Source: Vibrio japonicus
GTDB taxonomy: Bacteria; Pseudomonadota; Gammaproteobacteria; Enterobacterales; Vibrionaceae
DNA length: 64,000 nt
NCBI RefSeq assembly: GCF_024582835.1
Contig: NZ_CP102096.1
Location: forward strand, 186,001 to 250,000
Reading direction: 5' to 3'
Shown here: in pieces, positions 30,058-38,823 of the stretch
How positions within the stretch are numbered: the stretch's first letter is position 1
Layout: each line of letters begins with the position of its first letter
Translations under genes and position numbers: made by a program
The notes under the pieces: model-generated
Told to the model about the DNA's origin: nothing
Database searches by the model: none
The model's input: only the letters and a program-made list of their open reading frames with translations

Positions 30058-31515
30058 TTAGCAACCTGGACCACAGTCTAAACAATGTTTGATCATCTCC
30101 GGCCCCAAATGAAGCTTCGCGTTCAAGTCTCTTAGTGCTGTTCGTACCCCTTCCTCAATGACGGGATGGTAGAAAGGCATGTCTAACATTTCAGATATGG
30201 TCATCTTGTTTTGGTGTGCCCAAGCTAGCAGGTGTGCAAGGTGCTCTGCGTTTGGCCCCATCATTTCTGCACCTAAGAAGCGACCTGTACCATGCTCACC
30301 ATAAACATGAAGAATCCCTTTGTTTCTTAGCATCACTCTTGAACGCCCTTGGTTCTCGAACGATACTTCACCCGTTTCAAAACAGCCACACTCACCAAAA
30401 CGCACTTGAAGTTGTTTGTAAGTTTCACCAACCATTGCAATCTGTGGGTCAGAGAAGACAGCCGAAATCGGTGAACGGCGCAGACCTGCTCGAATATCTG
30501 GGAAGCGGCCAGCATTGTCACCAGCAATTTTCCCCTGATCGGCAGCTTCATGCAGGAGCGGAATTTGGTTGCTTGCGTCACCGGCAATGAAGATATTTTC
30601 GACGGATGTTTGTAGTGTGTAGTGATCCGCTTTTGGCACACCGCGCTCATCTAATTCGATATCTGTATTTTCAATGGCTAACTTGTCTACATTCGGGCGT
30701 CGTCCAGTCGCGGCAAGCACGTAATCAACGATAAATGTCTCTAACTCTCCGCTGTGATTAATGAACTGGATCTCGACTTTGTCCGTGCCTTCGATGCGTT
30801 TCATACTTTCAACCTGTACGTCCGCATCTAGGTAAAACTCTTCCTGAAACGCTTTGTCAGCATACGCCATTACTTCAGGGTCAGTAAGTGGGCCGACTTG
30901 ACCACCCAAGCCGAACAATTTCACGTGCACACCAAGGCGGTGCAGTGCTTGACCGAGTTCTAATCCAATAACACCAGGACCAAATACTGCGACAGATTCC
31001 GGTAAGTCATCCCAGTCAAATACATCGTCATTAATGACCAGGCGATCACCTAACTCATTCCATACTGCTGGGTAGGCAGGACGAGAACCAGTCGCGATGA
31101 CGATACGCTTTGCTTTGATTTCTGTATGGTCATCAACGATAAGCGTGTTGTTATCAACAAACTTCGCGTAGCCTGAAATTTTGTCTTCAGCCGGGATCTC
31201 ATCGACGCCTTCTAAAACAAACCCGACAAAACGATCACGTTCTCGTTTCACACGATCCATCACTTCTGGGCCACTAATCTTGATATCACCTTGTGGGTAC
31301 ACGCCAAAGCCCGGCGCTTTTTCGATTTGGTGAACACTTTCGGCAGCCGCAATAAGTAGCTTAGATGGCATACACCCAACTCGCGCACACGTTGTGCCGT
31401 ATGGGCCACCTTCGATCATCACGACATTGGCCGCATGAGCTTTTGCTGCTCGATACGCGCCAAGTCCTGCTGTACCACCACCAATAACGGCTACATCAAC
31501 GTTTAACTGTTTCAT
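30058..31515 (-). CDS. Dihydrolipoamide dehydrogenase-like flavoprotein with Cys-rich tail
   Basis: A 485-residue class I pyridine nucleotide-disulfide oxidoreductase. ATG 31515 gives MKQLNVDVAVIGGGTAGLGA (FAD Rossmann motif); an earlier in-frame start adds 12 residues. The redox disulfide is CARVGC (Cys43, Cys48). The NAD(P) Rossmann site is about 180-200 (VFGPGVIGLELGQ), and the C-terminal interface domain carries the HPVIEEG catalytic histidine region. It ends in CLDCGPGC (Cys478, 481, 485), an extra tail absent from ordinary Lpd. The neighbour is a peroxiredoxin-glutaredoxin fusion beside oxyR, with no lipoyl-dependent dehydrogenase genes around. It may supply electrons to that peroxidase or another disulfide; substrate unproved. 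Confidence 0.88.
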   Translation of the reverse strand: MKQLNVDVAVIGGGTAGLGAYRAAKAHAANVVMIEGGPYGTTCARVGCMPSKLLIAAAESVHQIEKAPGFGVYPQGDIKISGPEVMDRVKRERDRFVGFVLEGVDEIPAEDKISGYAKFVDNNTLIVDDHTEIKAKRIVIATGSRPAYPAVWNELGDRLVINDDVFDWDDLPESVAVFGPGVIGLELGQALHRLGVHVKLFGLGGQVGPLTDPEVMAYADKAFQEEFYLDADVQVESMKRIEGTDKVEIQFINHSGELETFIVDYVLAATGRRPNVDKLAIENTDIELDERGVPKADHYTLQTSVENIFIAGDASNQIPLLHEAADQGKIAGDNAGRFPDIRAGLRRSPISAVFSDPQIAMVGETYKQLQVRFGECGCFETGEVSFENQGRSRVMLRNKGILHVYGEHGTGRFLGAEMMGPNAEHLAHLLAWAHQNKMTISEMLDMPFYHPVIEEGVRTALRDLNAKLHLGPEMIKHCLDCGPGC

Positions 31516-31636
31516 ATTTGATTCTCGTTTTGTATTCCCAAGCCGCATCAAGAATTGCTTGGAGGAGTGAATGGGATATAAGAATTTTAGATGAGATCCG
31601 CCGACCCATTGCTGGGCCGGAAGACCGAGGGTGTTC

Positions 31637-32365
31637 TTAACCTAGGAAAACTTCTAGCTCTTCGCTGCCACCGATGTGCTTACCACCGATGAAGACTTGA
31701 GGTACAGTCGTGCGACCAGTAATAGCGCGTAAGCTGACCGTTGTTGCATCTTTACCCAGTACCACTTCTTCGTATTGCAGACCTTTGTCGATAAGGTTCT
31801 GCTTCGCCTTAGTACAGAACGGACAACCTGGCTTAGTGAATACAGTGATCGATTCTTGCGTTTTGTAATCTGGCGCGATGTAGTTCAGCATAGTGTCCGC
31901 ATCTGACACTTTGAACGGGTCGCCCGGCTCATTTGGTTCAATGAACATTTTTGCTACTACGCCATCTTTAACCAGCATGCTGTAACGCCATGAGCGCTTG
32001 CCGAAACCCAACTCGTTTTTATCCACTAACATACCCATACCATCAGTAAATTCGCCGTTACCATCTGGAATGAAAGCAATGTTTTCTGCTTCTTGGTCTT
32101 GTTTCCATGCATTCATCACAAATGTGTCGTTGACCGAAACGCAGAGAATTTCATCCACACCGTGGTCCTTAAATACTGGGAACAGCTCATTGTAGCGAGG
32201 TAAATGGCTTGATGAACAAGTTGGCGTAAATGCGCCTGGAAGGCTAAATACGATAACAGTTTTGCCTTTGAACAGCTCATCCGTTGTTACGTTAACCCAT
32301 TGGTCGCCTTGACGAGTTGGGAAAGTAACTTGAGGTACGTTTTGGCCTTCTTTTGATTCGAACAT
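31637..32365 (-). CDS. Peroxiredoxin-glutaredoxin fusion
   Basis: A 242-residue hybrid of a Prx5-type peroxiredoxin and a glutaredoxin, reducing hydrogen peroxide and organic peroxides with glutathione. The N-terminal domain (1-160) has the peroxidatic Cys50 in PGAFTPTCS. The C-terminal domain (about 170-242) has CPFC (181-184), TVPQVFIGG and the GG of glutathione binding. This two-domain arrangement is known from Haemophilus influenzae and vibrios (hyPrx/PGdx). It is divergent from oxyR with an OxyR operator between, so peroxide induction is very likely. The flavoprotein gene follows on the same strand 121 bp downstream. Confidence 0.95.
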   Translation of the reverse strand: MFESKEGQNVPQVTFPTRQGDQWVNVTTDELFKGKTVIVFSLPGAFTPTCSSSHLPRYNELFPVFKDHGVDEILCVSVNDTFVMNAWKQDQEAENIAFIPDGNGEFTDGMGMLVDKNELGFGKRSWRYSMLVKDGVVAKMFIEPNEPGDPFKVSDADTMLNYIAPDYKTQESITVFTKPGCPFCTKAKQNLIDKGLQYEEVVLGKDATTVSLRAITGRTTVPQVFIGGKHIGGSEELEVFLG

Positions 32366-32474
32366 AAATGATTTCCTTTTAATTTTTAGATATTTCGTTT
32401 GAGTGCTAAGCGCTTTATGCTGCTCTCTTTCGTTTTGTTGAGCCTATTATTGAAAAAAAACTTTGATAGCTCTA

Positions 32475-32511
32475 ATCGTTTGATGCTATGGTTTTGATAG
32501 TTAATTTCTAT
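32475..32511. promoter_or_regulatory. OxyR operator between Prx-Grx gene and oxyR
   Basis: Four tetrads at correct 7-bp spacing: ATCG (32475-32478), CTAT (32486-32489), ATAG (32497-32500), CTAT (32508-32511). They match 15 of 16 positions of the OxyR pattern ATAG-N7-CTAT-N7-ATAG-N7-CTAT. It ends 24 bp before oxyR and 110 bp before the Prx-Grx start, consistent with autoregulation plus activation of the divergent gene. Confidence 0.85.
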
Positions 32512-32534
32512 TTTTACCCTGAGTGGAAAGTGAA

Positions 32535-33425
32535 ATGAATATTCGTGATTTTGAATATCTGGTTGCGTTGGCTGAGCATAAGCATTTTCGTAAAGCCGCT
32601 GAGGCATGCTTCGTTAGCCAACCGACATTAAGTGGTCAGATTCGTAAGTTGGAAGATGGGCTAGGTACTGCTTTATTAGAGCGAAGTAGTCGTCGCGTAT
32701 TGTTTACTGACTCTGGTTTGCAGCTGGTGGATCAAGCGAAGCGCATTCTGAATGAAGTGAAGACGTTTAAGGATATGGCCAATGGTCAAAGCGGTGAGAT
32801 GACGGGACCAATGCATATCGGCTTTATTCCGACCGTTGGTCCTTATCTTTTGCCTCGTATTGTTCCTGCTCTAAAAGAACAGTTTCCGGACTTGGCACTG
32901 TTTTTACATGAAGCGCAAACCCAGCAGCTTGTGAGTCAGCTCGAAGAAGGAAAGTTGGACTGCTTAGTCCTTGCTTCTGTTGCGGAAACCGCACCATTTA
33001 AAGAGATAGACGTGTACAACGAACCGATGAGTGTGGCGGTTCCGAGTGATCATGAATGGGCGAATTTGGCAGAAGTGGATATGCTTTCTCTGAAAGGGCG
33101 TACAGTACTGGCTCTTGGTGATGGTCATTGTTTACGCGACCAAGCGTTGGGTTTCTGTTTTGCGGCTGGAGCAAAAGATGATGAGCGCTTTAAAGCGACC
33201 AGTTTAGAGACTCTGAGAAATATGGTGGCGGCAGGAGCTGGCATTACGCTGTTGCCGGAGTTGTCGCTACCTAAAGAGAAGCAGAAAGATGGGGTGTGCT
33301 ATATCAAAGCGATTAACCCAGTTCCTTCACGTCGAATTGTCTTGGCGTATCGCCCGGGTTCTCCGCTAAAAGCGCGATTTGAAAAGCTAGCGGATGCTAT
33401 TCAATCTCAGTTGATGGCGTCTTAG
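32535..33425 (+). CDS. oxyR: Peroxide-sensing regulator OxyR
   Basis: OxyR is a LysR-family activator switched on by an intramolecular disulfide. ATG 32535 gives MNIRDFEYLVALAEHKHFRKAAE (LysR helix-turn-helix, residues 1-60) and a 296-residue protein. Cys199 in GDGHCLRD and Cys208 in ALGFC fall exactly at the sensing positions of the E. coli protein. It is divergent from the Prx-Grx gene, with a near-consensus OxyR box in between and a shared terminator with mrcA behind it. Confidence 0.97.
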   Translation: MNIRDFEYLVALAEHKHFRKAAEACFVSQPTLSGQIRKLEDGLGTALLERSSRRVLFTDSGLQLVDQAKRILNEVKTFKDMANGQSGEMTGPMHIGFIPTVGPYLLPRIVPALKEQFPDLALFLHEAQTQQLVSQLEEGKLDCLVLASVAETAPFKEIDVYNEPMSVAVPSDHEWANLAEVDMLSLKGRTVLALGDGHCLRDQALGFCFAAGAKDDERFKATSLETLRNMVAAGAGITLLPELSLPKEKQKDGVCYIKAINPVPSRRIVLAYRPGSPLKARFEKLADAIQSQLMAS

Positions 33426-33445
33426 TCTTCGGTGAAAAGAAAAAT

Positions 33446-33473
33446 TAAGGGGGATGTTCTTACATCCCCCTTA
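33446..33473. terminator. Bidirectional terminator oxyR / mrcA
   Basis: Arms TAAGGGGGATGT and ACATCCCCCTTA (33446-33457 / 33462-33473) with a TCTT loop, between converging genes. Confidence 0.85.
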
Positions 33474-33490
33474 TTATTTTATATCTCAGG

Positions 33491-36001
33491 CTAGAATAGC
33501 TCTTCGCTACCATCTTCCGACATGTAAATACTGTCTGGCGTTTCGCGTGAGACGTACTCCGTTGGCTCTGTACCCTCTTTAAAGTACTCAACCATTGAGC
33601 TTCCATCTGTTTTTTTAGTCAGTAAGCCTGACTCTCTATCGATGCGAGCACGCACAATACCGGATGGAACCTGTTTGCGCTGTTCCTCTACGCCATCCAG
33701 AGCGGAGCTCATAAAGTCAATCCAGCTTGGTTGTGCCGTTTTAGCTCCTGCCTCGCCACCAGTAATTTGTTGTTTGCCCAAATTACTGTTGTATGTGCTT
33801 CGTCCTAGAGTACGGTTATGAGCGTCAAAGCCAACCCAAGAAATAGCGACAACGCCAGGGCCATAACCTGCGTACCAAGCGTCTCGGGTGTCATTGGTCG
33901 TTCCTGTTTTACCACCAATATCATGGCGTTTAAGCTTACGAGCGCGCCAGCCTGTACCGTTCCAGCCTGAGCCTGAACGCCAGTCACCGCCACCCCATAC
34001 GTTGCTGTACATCATTTCGCGAACTAAGAAGGCAGTCTGTGCTGAGATCACTTGAGGCGCATAGGGAGACTCTGTCGTATTCACATCGACATCTACTTCT
34101 TGGAACTCATTCTCATCCAAATCGATCGGGGCAGGGCAATTCGTCTTACAGATCGTTTTTGGGTTTGCTTCAAATTCAACATCGCCATACGGACTTTCTA
34201 CTCTGCTGATATAGAAAGGCTCGACATAGTAGCCACCATTGGCAAATACAGAGTAACCCTGAGCCACTTTCATTGGCGTCAAGCTTCCTGCGCCCAGTGC
34301 AATTGTGTCTGAATGAGGCAGGTCATCTAGGTTAAAGCCAAATCGCGTTAAATATTGACGTGTTTCTTGAAGGCCCACTTCACGTAGTACACGAACGGCC
34401 ATGACGTTTTTCGATTGAGCTAGACCAACACGTAAGCGCGTAGGGCCAACATAAGTAGGTGGTGAGTTCTTAGGACGCCATGCCTTACCTTGGCTTTCAT
34501 CCCAATGGTGGATTGGCGCATCGTTAATCAGACTTGCCAGAGTCAAACCGCTATCTATTCCCGCTGCATAGATAAAAGGCTTAATGCTTGAACCGACCTG
34601 GCGAACAGATTGAGTTGCACGGTTAAATTTGTTGTGTTCAAAGTTAAAACCACCGACAAGAGAAACTACCGCACCGTTCTCTGGGTTCATAGCGATGAAT
34701 GCAGTGTTGGCACTAGGGATTTGGCTTAAATACCATTTTTCTGCTTCCTCATCGTTGGCTTTCTTCAGGCGTACCCAAACCAGTTCGCCCACAGCAAGAA
34801 CGTCACTGGCTTTTTTCGGAGCAGAGCCTTGGCGCTCATCTGAAATAAACTTTCTCGCCCATTTAATCGCGTCCCAATCAAGCGATTGGCTACCTTGTCG
34901 CTTCACCCACACAGTGGCATCTTTTTGATTAACTTGCGTCACGACGGCAGGAATTAATCCACCATAGCTAGGCGTATCATCTAGAGCTTTTTCAATTTTC
35001 TCTTGGTCAAATGGAGTATCACCGGCTTTCCAAAGTACTTTTTCTGCCCCTCGGTAACCATGACGCTCATCGTAGCCAAGCAGGTTGTTGATCGCGCTGC
35101 GGTTCGCGGCTTCCTGAAGTTTTGAATCGACCGTGGTGTAGATGTTCATTCCTGAGGTATAGGCATCTTCACCGTAGCGAGAGACCATCCATGCACGCGC
35201 AAGTTCGGCAACGTAAGGTGCACTCACTTCAATTTCAGCGCCGTGATAGCGAGAGATAATTTCCTCTTCTTTCGCTTGGTTATACTCGTCTTTCGTAATG
35301 TACTTCTCGTCCAACATACGCTTCAAAACGACGTTACGGCGTTCGGTGGCACGCTTAAGAGAGTAGATAGGGTTTAGCGTAGAAGGCGCTTTTGGCATAC
35401 CCGCTAAGGTGGCAATTTCACTCAGGGTTAATTCTTGAAGTTCTTTGCCAAAGTAAACTCTAGCAGCCGCACCAAAACCATAAGAACGATAGCCAAGAAA
35501 AATCTTGTTGACGTACAGCTCCATGATCTCTTGTTTCGTCAACAGTTGTTCAATGTGGATCGCAATAAAAATCTCTTTGATTTTACGCATAATCTTTTTC
35601 TCATTAGATAAGAAAAAGTTACGAGCAAGCTGCTGAGTGATGGTACTTGCGCCTTGTTTGGCTGATCCAGACATGGCAACCACAATAGCAGCACGAGTAA
35701 TACCAATAGGGTCAATGCCCGGGTGATCGTAGAAGCGGCTATCCTCAGTGGCGATAAGAGCTTCGATCAGGTGTTGAGGAATCTCATCATACGTCACCGG
35801 AATGCGACGCTTTTCACCAAACTGAGAGATCAGTTTTCCATCCTGACTGAACACCTGCATCGGCGTTTGTAACTCTACTTCTTTTAAAGTCGCTACATCT
35901 GGTAGGTCTGGTTTTACATGCAAATAGAAGCCGAAAATTGTACCGACTCCAAGAATCATGCAAACCAATGTAAAAATGAACAATCGCTTTATGAACTTCA
36001 C
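33491..36001 (-). CDS. mrcA: Penicillin-binding protein 1A
   Basis: PBP1A is a class A bifunctional peptidoglycan synthase of the inner membrane. The 836-residue protein has one N-terminal membrane helix (about 7-28). The glycosyltransferase domain has catalytic Glu86 in ATEDSRFYDHPGID (about 84-97). A transpeptidase domain carries the SxxK motif Ser471-Lys474 in GSSIKPF, then SKN, and the KTGTTNDTRDAW motif. It is divergent from pilMNOPQ, as in E. coli and V. cholerae. Confidence 0.97.
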   Translation of the reverse strand: MKFIKRLFIFTLVCMILGVGTIFGFYLHVKPDLPDVATLKEVELQTPMQVFSQDGKLISQFGEKRRIPVTYDEIPQHLIEALIATEDSRFYDHPGIDPIGITRAAIVVAMSGSAKQGASTITQQLARNFFLSNEKKIMRKIKEIFIAIHIEQLLTKQEIMELYVNKIFLGYRSYGFGAAARVYFGKELQELTLSEIATLAGMPKAPSTLNPIYSLKRATERRNVVLKRMLDEKYITKDEYNQAKEEEIISRYHGAEIEVSAPYVAELARAWMVSRYGEDAYTSGMNIYTTVDSKLQEAANRSAINNLLGYDERHGYRGAEKVLWKAGDTPFDQEKIEKALDDTPSYGGLIPAVVTQVNQKDATVWVKRQGSQSLDWDAIKWARKFISDERQGSAPKKASDVLAVGELVWVRLKKANDEEAEKWYLSQIPSANTAFIAMNPENGAVVSLVGGFNFEHNKFNRATQSVRQVGSSIKPFIYAAGIDSGLTLASLINDAPIHHWDESQGKAWRPKNSPPTYVGPTRLRVGLAQSKNVMAVRVLREVGLQETRQYLTRFGFNLDDLPHSDTIALGAGSLTPMKVAQGYSVFANGGYYVEPFYISRVESPYGDVEFEANPKTICKTNCPAPIDLDENEFQEVDVDVNTTESPYAPQVISAQTAFLVREMMYSNVWGGGDWRSGSGWNGTGWRARKLKRHDIGGKTGTTNDTRDAWYAGYGPGVVAISWVGFDAHNRTLGRSTYNSNLGKQQITGGEAGAKTAQPSWIDFMSSALDGVEEQRKQVPSGIVRARIDRESGLLTKKTDGSSMVEYFKEGTEPTEYVSRETPDSIYMSEDGSEELF

Positions 36002-36140
36002 CGGAGAATCCCTGATTGATTAGGTTTACTTTATGCAAACCCTTGTACTTTAAGCTAAAAACTTAGCTCTCTTGGTTAATGTGCGGATAACACTTCGATT
36101 TACGCGCATAGAGCTAGGCAACACTAAGGAACAAAGCGGT

Positions 36141-37136
36141 ATGGGTAAATCTCAAGTCATAGGCGTTGATATTGGTCACCACAGTATTAAAGCTGTCGCT
36201 CTCAAACTATCAAAGGGCACATTTAATCTTGTTGGTTACCAAGAGATCAGAATTGAATCAGACATTATCTCTGACAACCATGTGTTAAATTATCAGAAAA
36301 TTGTAAAGAAACTCAAAGAACTAAGAAAGTCTTTGCCGCTATTTAGTCAAAAAGTTGCATTAGCGATTCCCGACAATGCGGTAATAAGCAAAGTATTACA
36401 AATAGATAGCGGACTAGAAGGTCAGGAACGGGAGTTCGCCATCGCTCAAGCATTTTCACACCAATCTCCTTTTCCGGTAGAAGAATTGAGTCTCGATTTC
36501 GTTGAGCTAGGTAAATCTGGCATGAATCAGTCTATGGAAGGGTATCAGGTTTATGCAACCAAACTCGATGTTGTTGAGAGTCGAGTACAAGCCGTTAGTA
36601 AAGCGGGGTTTAAACCAGTATTGCTCGATGTACAGGCACACAGTTTAGTTCATGTTTGGCAGCTCGCTTCTATCTTGTATGACCGACCTGACTGGTTACT
36701 GCTGGATGTTGGCTCAACCCAGTCGTCCGTCTGTATGGACTTTCAAAATAAAGCGCCTTTTTGTAAAGAGATAGCGTTAGGCACTCATCTTATTGATTCT
36801 TCATCGGAAATGGAGAGCAGAGTGCATGGCGATACTGAACGCTTTATTCACGCTTTAATTGAAAAGCTTCAAAGAAACATTCAATTACTTTCATCGGTGA
36901 ATGGTGCTGATGTTAAAGGCATTTGGCTGTCCGGAGGGGGAGCATCAACCCCAATGTTAGCGGAAGAGATCAGTCGTCGTTTAAATCTCCAATGTGAATT
37001 ATTGAATCCACTTACTCTTTTTGGAACCCTCAAATTAAAGAAAAGCGCCAACCTCTCTTCGAGTCATGCTTTTACGACGGCGACAGGGCTAGCATTACGA
37101 GGATTAGATTGGATGGAGCGTTCCCATGTTGCATAG
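36141..37136 (+). CDS. pilM: Type IV pilus assembly ATPase-like protein PilM
   Basis: PilM is the actin-like cytoplasmic protein that binds PilN and links the inner-membrane pilus platform to the motor. ATG 36141 is the natural start (AAGGA upstream; then MGKSQVIGVDIGHHSIKAVA with the actin-type phosphate loop DIGHHSIKA); an upstream in-frame start adds 23 non-family residues. It is 331 residues, with a second nucleotide-binding region LLDVGSTQSSVCM and WLSGGGASTPMLAEEI. First gene of pilMNOPQ; its end overlaps the pilN start by 11 bp. Confidence 0.95.
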   Translation: MGKSQVIGVDIGHHSIKAVALKLSKGTFNLVGYQEIRIESDIISDNHVLNYQKIVKKLKELRKSLPLFSQKVALAIPDNAVISKVLQIDSGLEGQEREFAIAQAFSHQSPFPVEELSLDFVELGKSGMNQSMEGYQVYATKLDVVESRVQAVSKAGFKPVLLDVQAHSLVHVWQLASILYDRPDWLLLDVGSTQSSVCMDFQNKAPFCKEIALGTHLIDSSSEMESRVHGDTERFIHALIEKLQRNIQLLSSVNGADVKGIWLSGGGASTPMLAEEISRRLNLQCELLNPLTLFGTLKLKKSANLSSSHAFTTATGLALRGLDWMERSHVA

Positions 37137-37707
37137 CGTCAATTTACTCCCTTGGCGCGAAGAGTTAAGAGAGCGCCACAAACGACGATTCCTATCTATG
37201 TTGATACTCGGTGTGCTCATCGCGGTATTGATCCAATGGGCGATAGGCCTATATCTGCAAGAACAAAAACACACTCAGCAAGATCGCTTGGAATATCTCA
37301 ACTCGTATATTAAGCAGCAAGATATGGAAATTGCTGCTCTAAAAAAAGTGGAGCAAGAACATAAAGCGCTACTCACTCGCTTGAGCGTGGTAGAGAAGTT
37401 ACAAGAAAAGCGTAACAAGGCGGCCGACATCATGAATGTCATACCGACTCTGATACCTGAAGGTGTGTATGTCGACAAGATCAAAATGAACGGCCTGCAT
37501 ATTCAAATTTCTGGTATCAGCGACACGACCTCTCGCCTTGCAACGATGCTGGACAATCTTGAAAGCTCTCCTGTCATCCGTAACGTTGAAATGCACTCAA
37601 TTGTGCATGATAAACCGAGATTCGGTAAAAAATTCCAGACTTTTAAGGTTTCCTTTTCTTTTGCACCAGATGCGGCAGCAGTGAATGAGGAGCAGCAGCG
37701 TGGCTAA
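37126..37707 (+). CDS. pilN: Type IV pilus alignment protein PilN
   Basis: PilN is an inner-membrane bitopic protein; its short cytoplasmic tail (HSVNLLPWREELR, residues 3-15) is the conserved PilM-docking segment. One membrane helix (about 24-43), a coiled coil (about 45-90) and a ferredoxin-like periplasmic domain complete the 193-residue product. It overlaps pilM by 11 bp and pilO by 8 bp, so translation is coupled. Confidence 0.95.
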   Translation: MLHSVNLLPWREELRERHKRRFLSMLILGVLIAVLIQWAIGLYLQEQKHTQQDRLEYLNSYIKQQDMEIAALKKVEQEHKALLTRLSVVEKLQEKRNKAADIMNVIPTLIPEGVYVDKIKMNGLHIQISGISDTTSRLATMLDNLESSPVIRNVEMHSIVHDKPRFGKKFQTFKVSFSFAPDAAAVNEEQQRG

Positions 37708-38290
37708 ATATAGTGAACTCGATATTGAAGAAATGGCTGAATGGCCCATTCTTCCCCAGCTTGGGCTGATTTTGCTCATCGGCTTGCTTCTTCAGGGAGT
37801 GGGCTATTGGTTTTATTTAAAACCGAAAGTCGAAAACCTCGATACTTTGGTTCAAAAAGAGCAGGAATTAAAAACGACGGTGATGATTAAAGCGAATAAA
37901 GTCGCGACATTGCCGAAGCTAAAAGCGCAGTTAGATGAGCTTTCAGAGCGCTATGACTATTTGTCGCGACAGCTCCCTGTTCAAAAAGAGCTGGCAAGTA
38001 TGCTGGCGTCGGTGAATGAAGTGGGTTTGAAGAACTCTTTGACCTTTACCCGTATCGATTGGGGTGAAAGACAGAATCAAGAATTTCTCTATCGACTGCC
38101 TCTGAACATCGAACTCACAGGTGATTACCACAACATAGGTGATTTCACTCAAGCGATTGCCGAACTGCCGAGAATCATCAATTTTGATGATATTGATTGG
38201 CAGAGAGTCAGCCAAGAAAGTAGCACTCTCCATTTCCGTGTGCGCGCTTATACCTATCAATTTAAGCCGGAGGTCGAAGATGAAAAGTAA
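37700..38290 (+). CDS. pilO: Type IV pilus alignment protein PilO
   Basis: PilO pairs with PilN in the periplasmic alignment subcomplex. I take GTG 37700 as start because GAGGAG lies 7 bp upstream; in-frame ATG 37685 overlaps that ribosome binding site. The 196-residue product has a short cytoplasmic segment (ELDIEEMAEWP), one membrane helix (about 21-42), a coiled coil and a ferredoxin-like domain ending YTYQFKPE. Overlaps pilP by 11 bp. Confidence 0.93.
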   Translation: MAKYSELDIEEMAEWPILPQLGLILLIGLLLQGVGYWFYLKPKVENLDTLVQKEQELKTTVMIKANKVATLPKLKAQLDELSERYDYLSRQLPVQKELASMLASVNEVGLKNSLTFTRIDWGERQNQEFLYRLPLNIELTGDYHNIGDFTQAIAELPRIINFDDIDWQRVSQESSTLHFRVRAYTYQFKPEVEDEK

Positions 38291-38795
38291 GAGCCTTATG
38301 GCGCTTTCCATCGCCCTCCTTCTTGTAGGGTGTAAAGCCAATCAAGAACCATTAGACGAGTACGTTGCTCAAGTTGAGCGTAAAGCCCGTAAGGATGTCG
38401 TTGACCTCAAGCCTGTCATTGATTTTCAGACCGCTCGATATACCGCGCATAAAGAGCGTGAGCCGTTTGTGCTGCCTCAAGCCGCCTTGGTGCTGAATCA
38501 ACCGATTGCAAAGCAAGATTGTTGGCAACCAGCGAAGCGAAGAAAGAGCGATAAGTTAGAGCGGTATCCTTTGAGCAAGTTGCGTTTGACGGGCGTGATG
38601 AGTGGGAACGGAACGATCTCTGCCTTGGTACAAACCCCAACAGGAAATGTGGTCAAGGTTAATGCTGGTCATTATATCGGTTTGAATAATGGAAAAGTCA
38701 CCCGCGTGACGGACAAGTATTTGCAAATTAATGAAACCCTTCCAGATGGATTAGGTTGTTGGAACAAACGTAACGTCAAGTTAGCACTTAAATAG
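38280..38795 (+). CDS. pilP: Type IV pilus lipoprotein PilP
   Basis: PilP is an inner-membrane lipoprotein that bridges PilNO to the secretin PilQ. ATG 38280 (GGAGG 6 bp upstream) gives 171 residues with a lipobox LLLVGC, Cys18 being the lipidation site. The C-terminal beta domain has the typical LRLTGVMSGNGTISALVQTPTGNVVKVNAGHYIG-type segment. Its start overlaps the end of pilO. Confidence 0.95.
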   Translation: MKSKSLMALSIALLLVGCKANQEPLDEYVAQVERKARKDVVDLKPVIDFQTARYTAHKEREPFVLPQAALVLNQPIAKQDCWQPAKRRKSDKLERYPLSKLRLTGVMSGNGTISALVQTPTGNVVKVNAGHYIGLNNGKVTRVTDKYLQINETLPDGLGCWNKRNVKLALK

Positions 38796-38823
38796 ATTAG
38801 ATGTCGTAGATTGAGATGAAATC

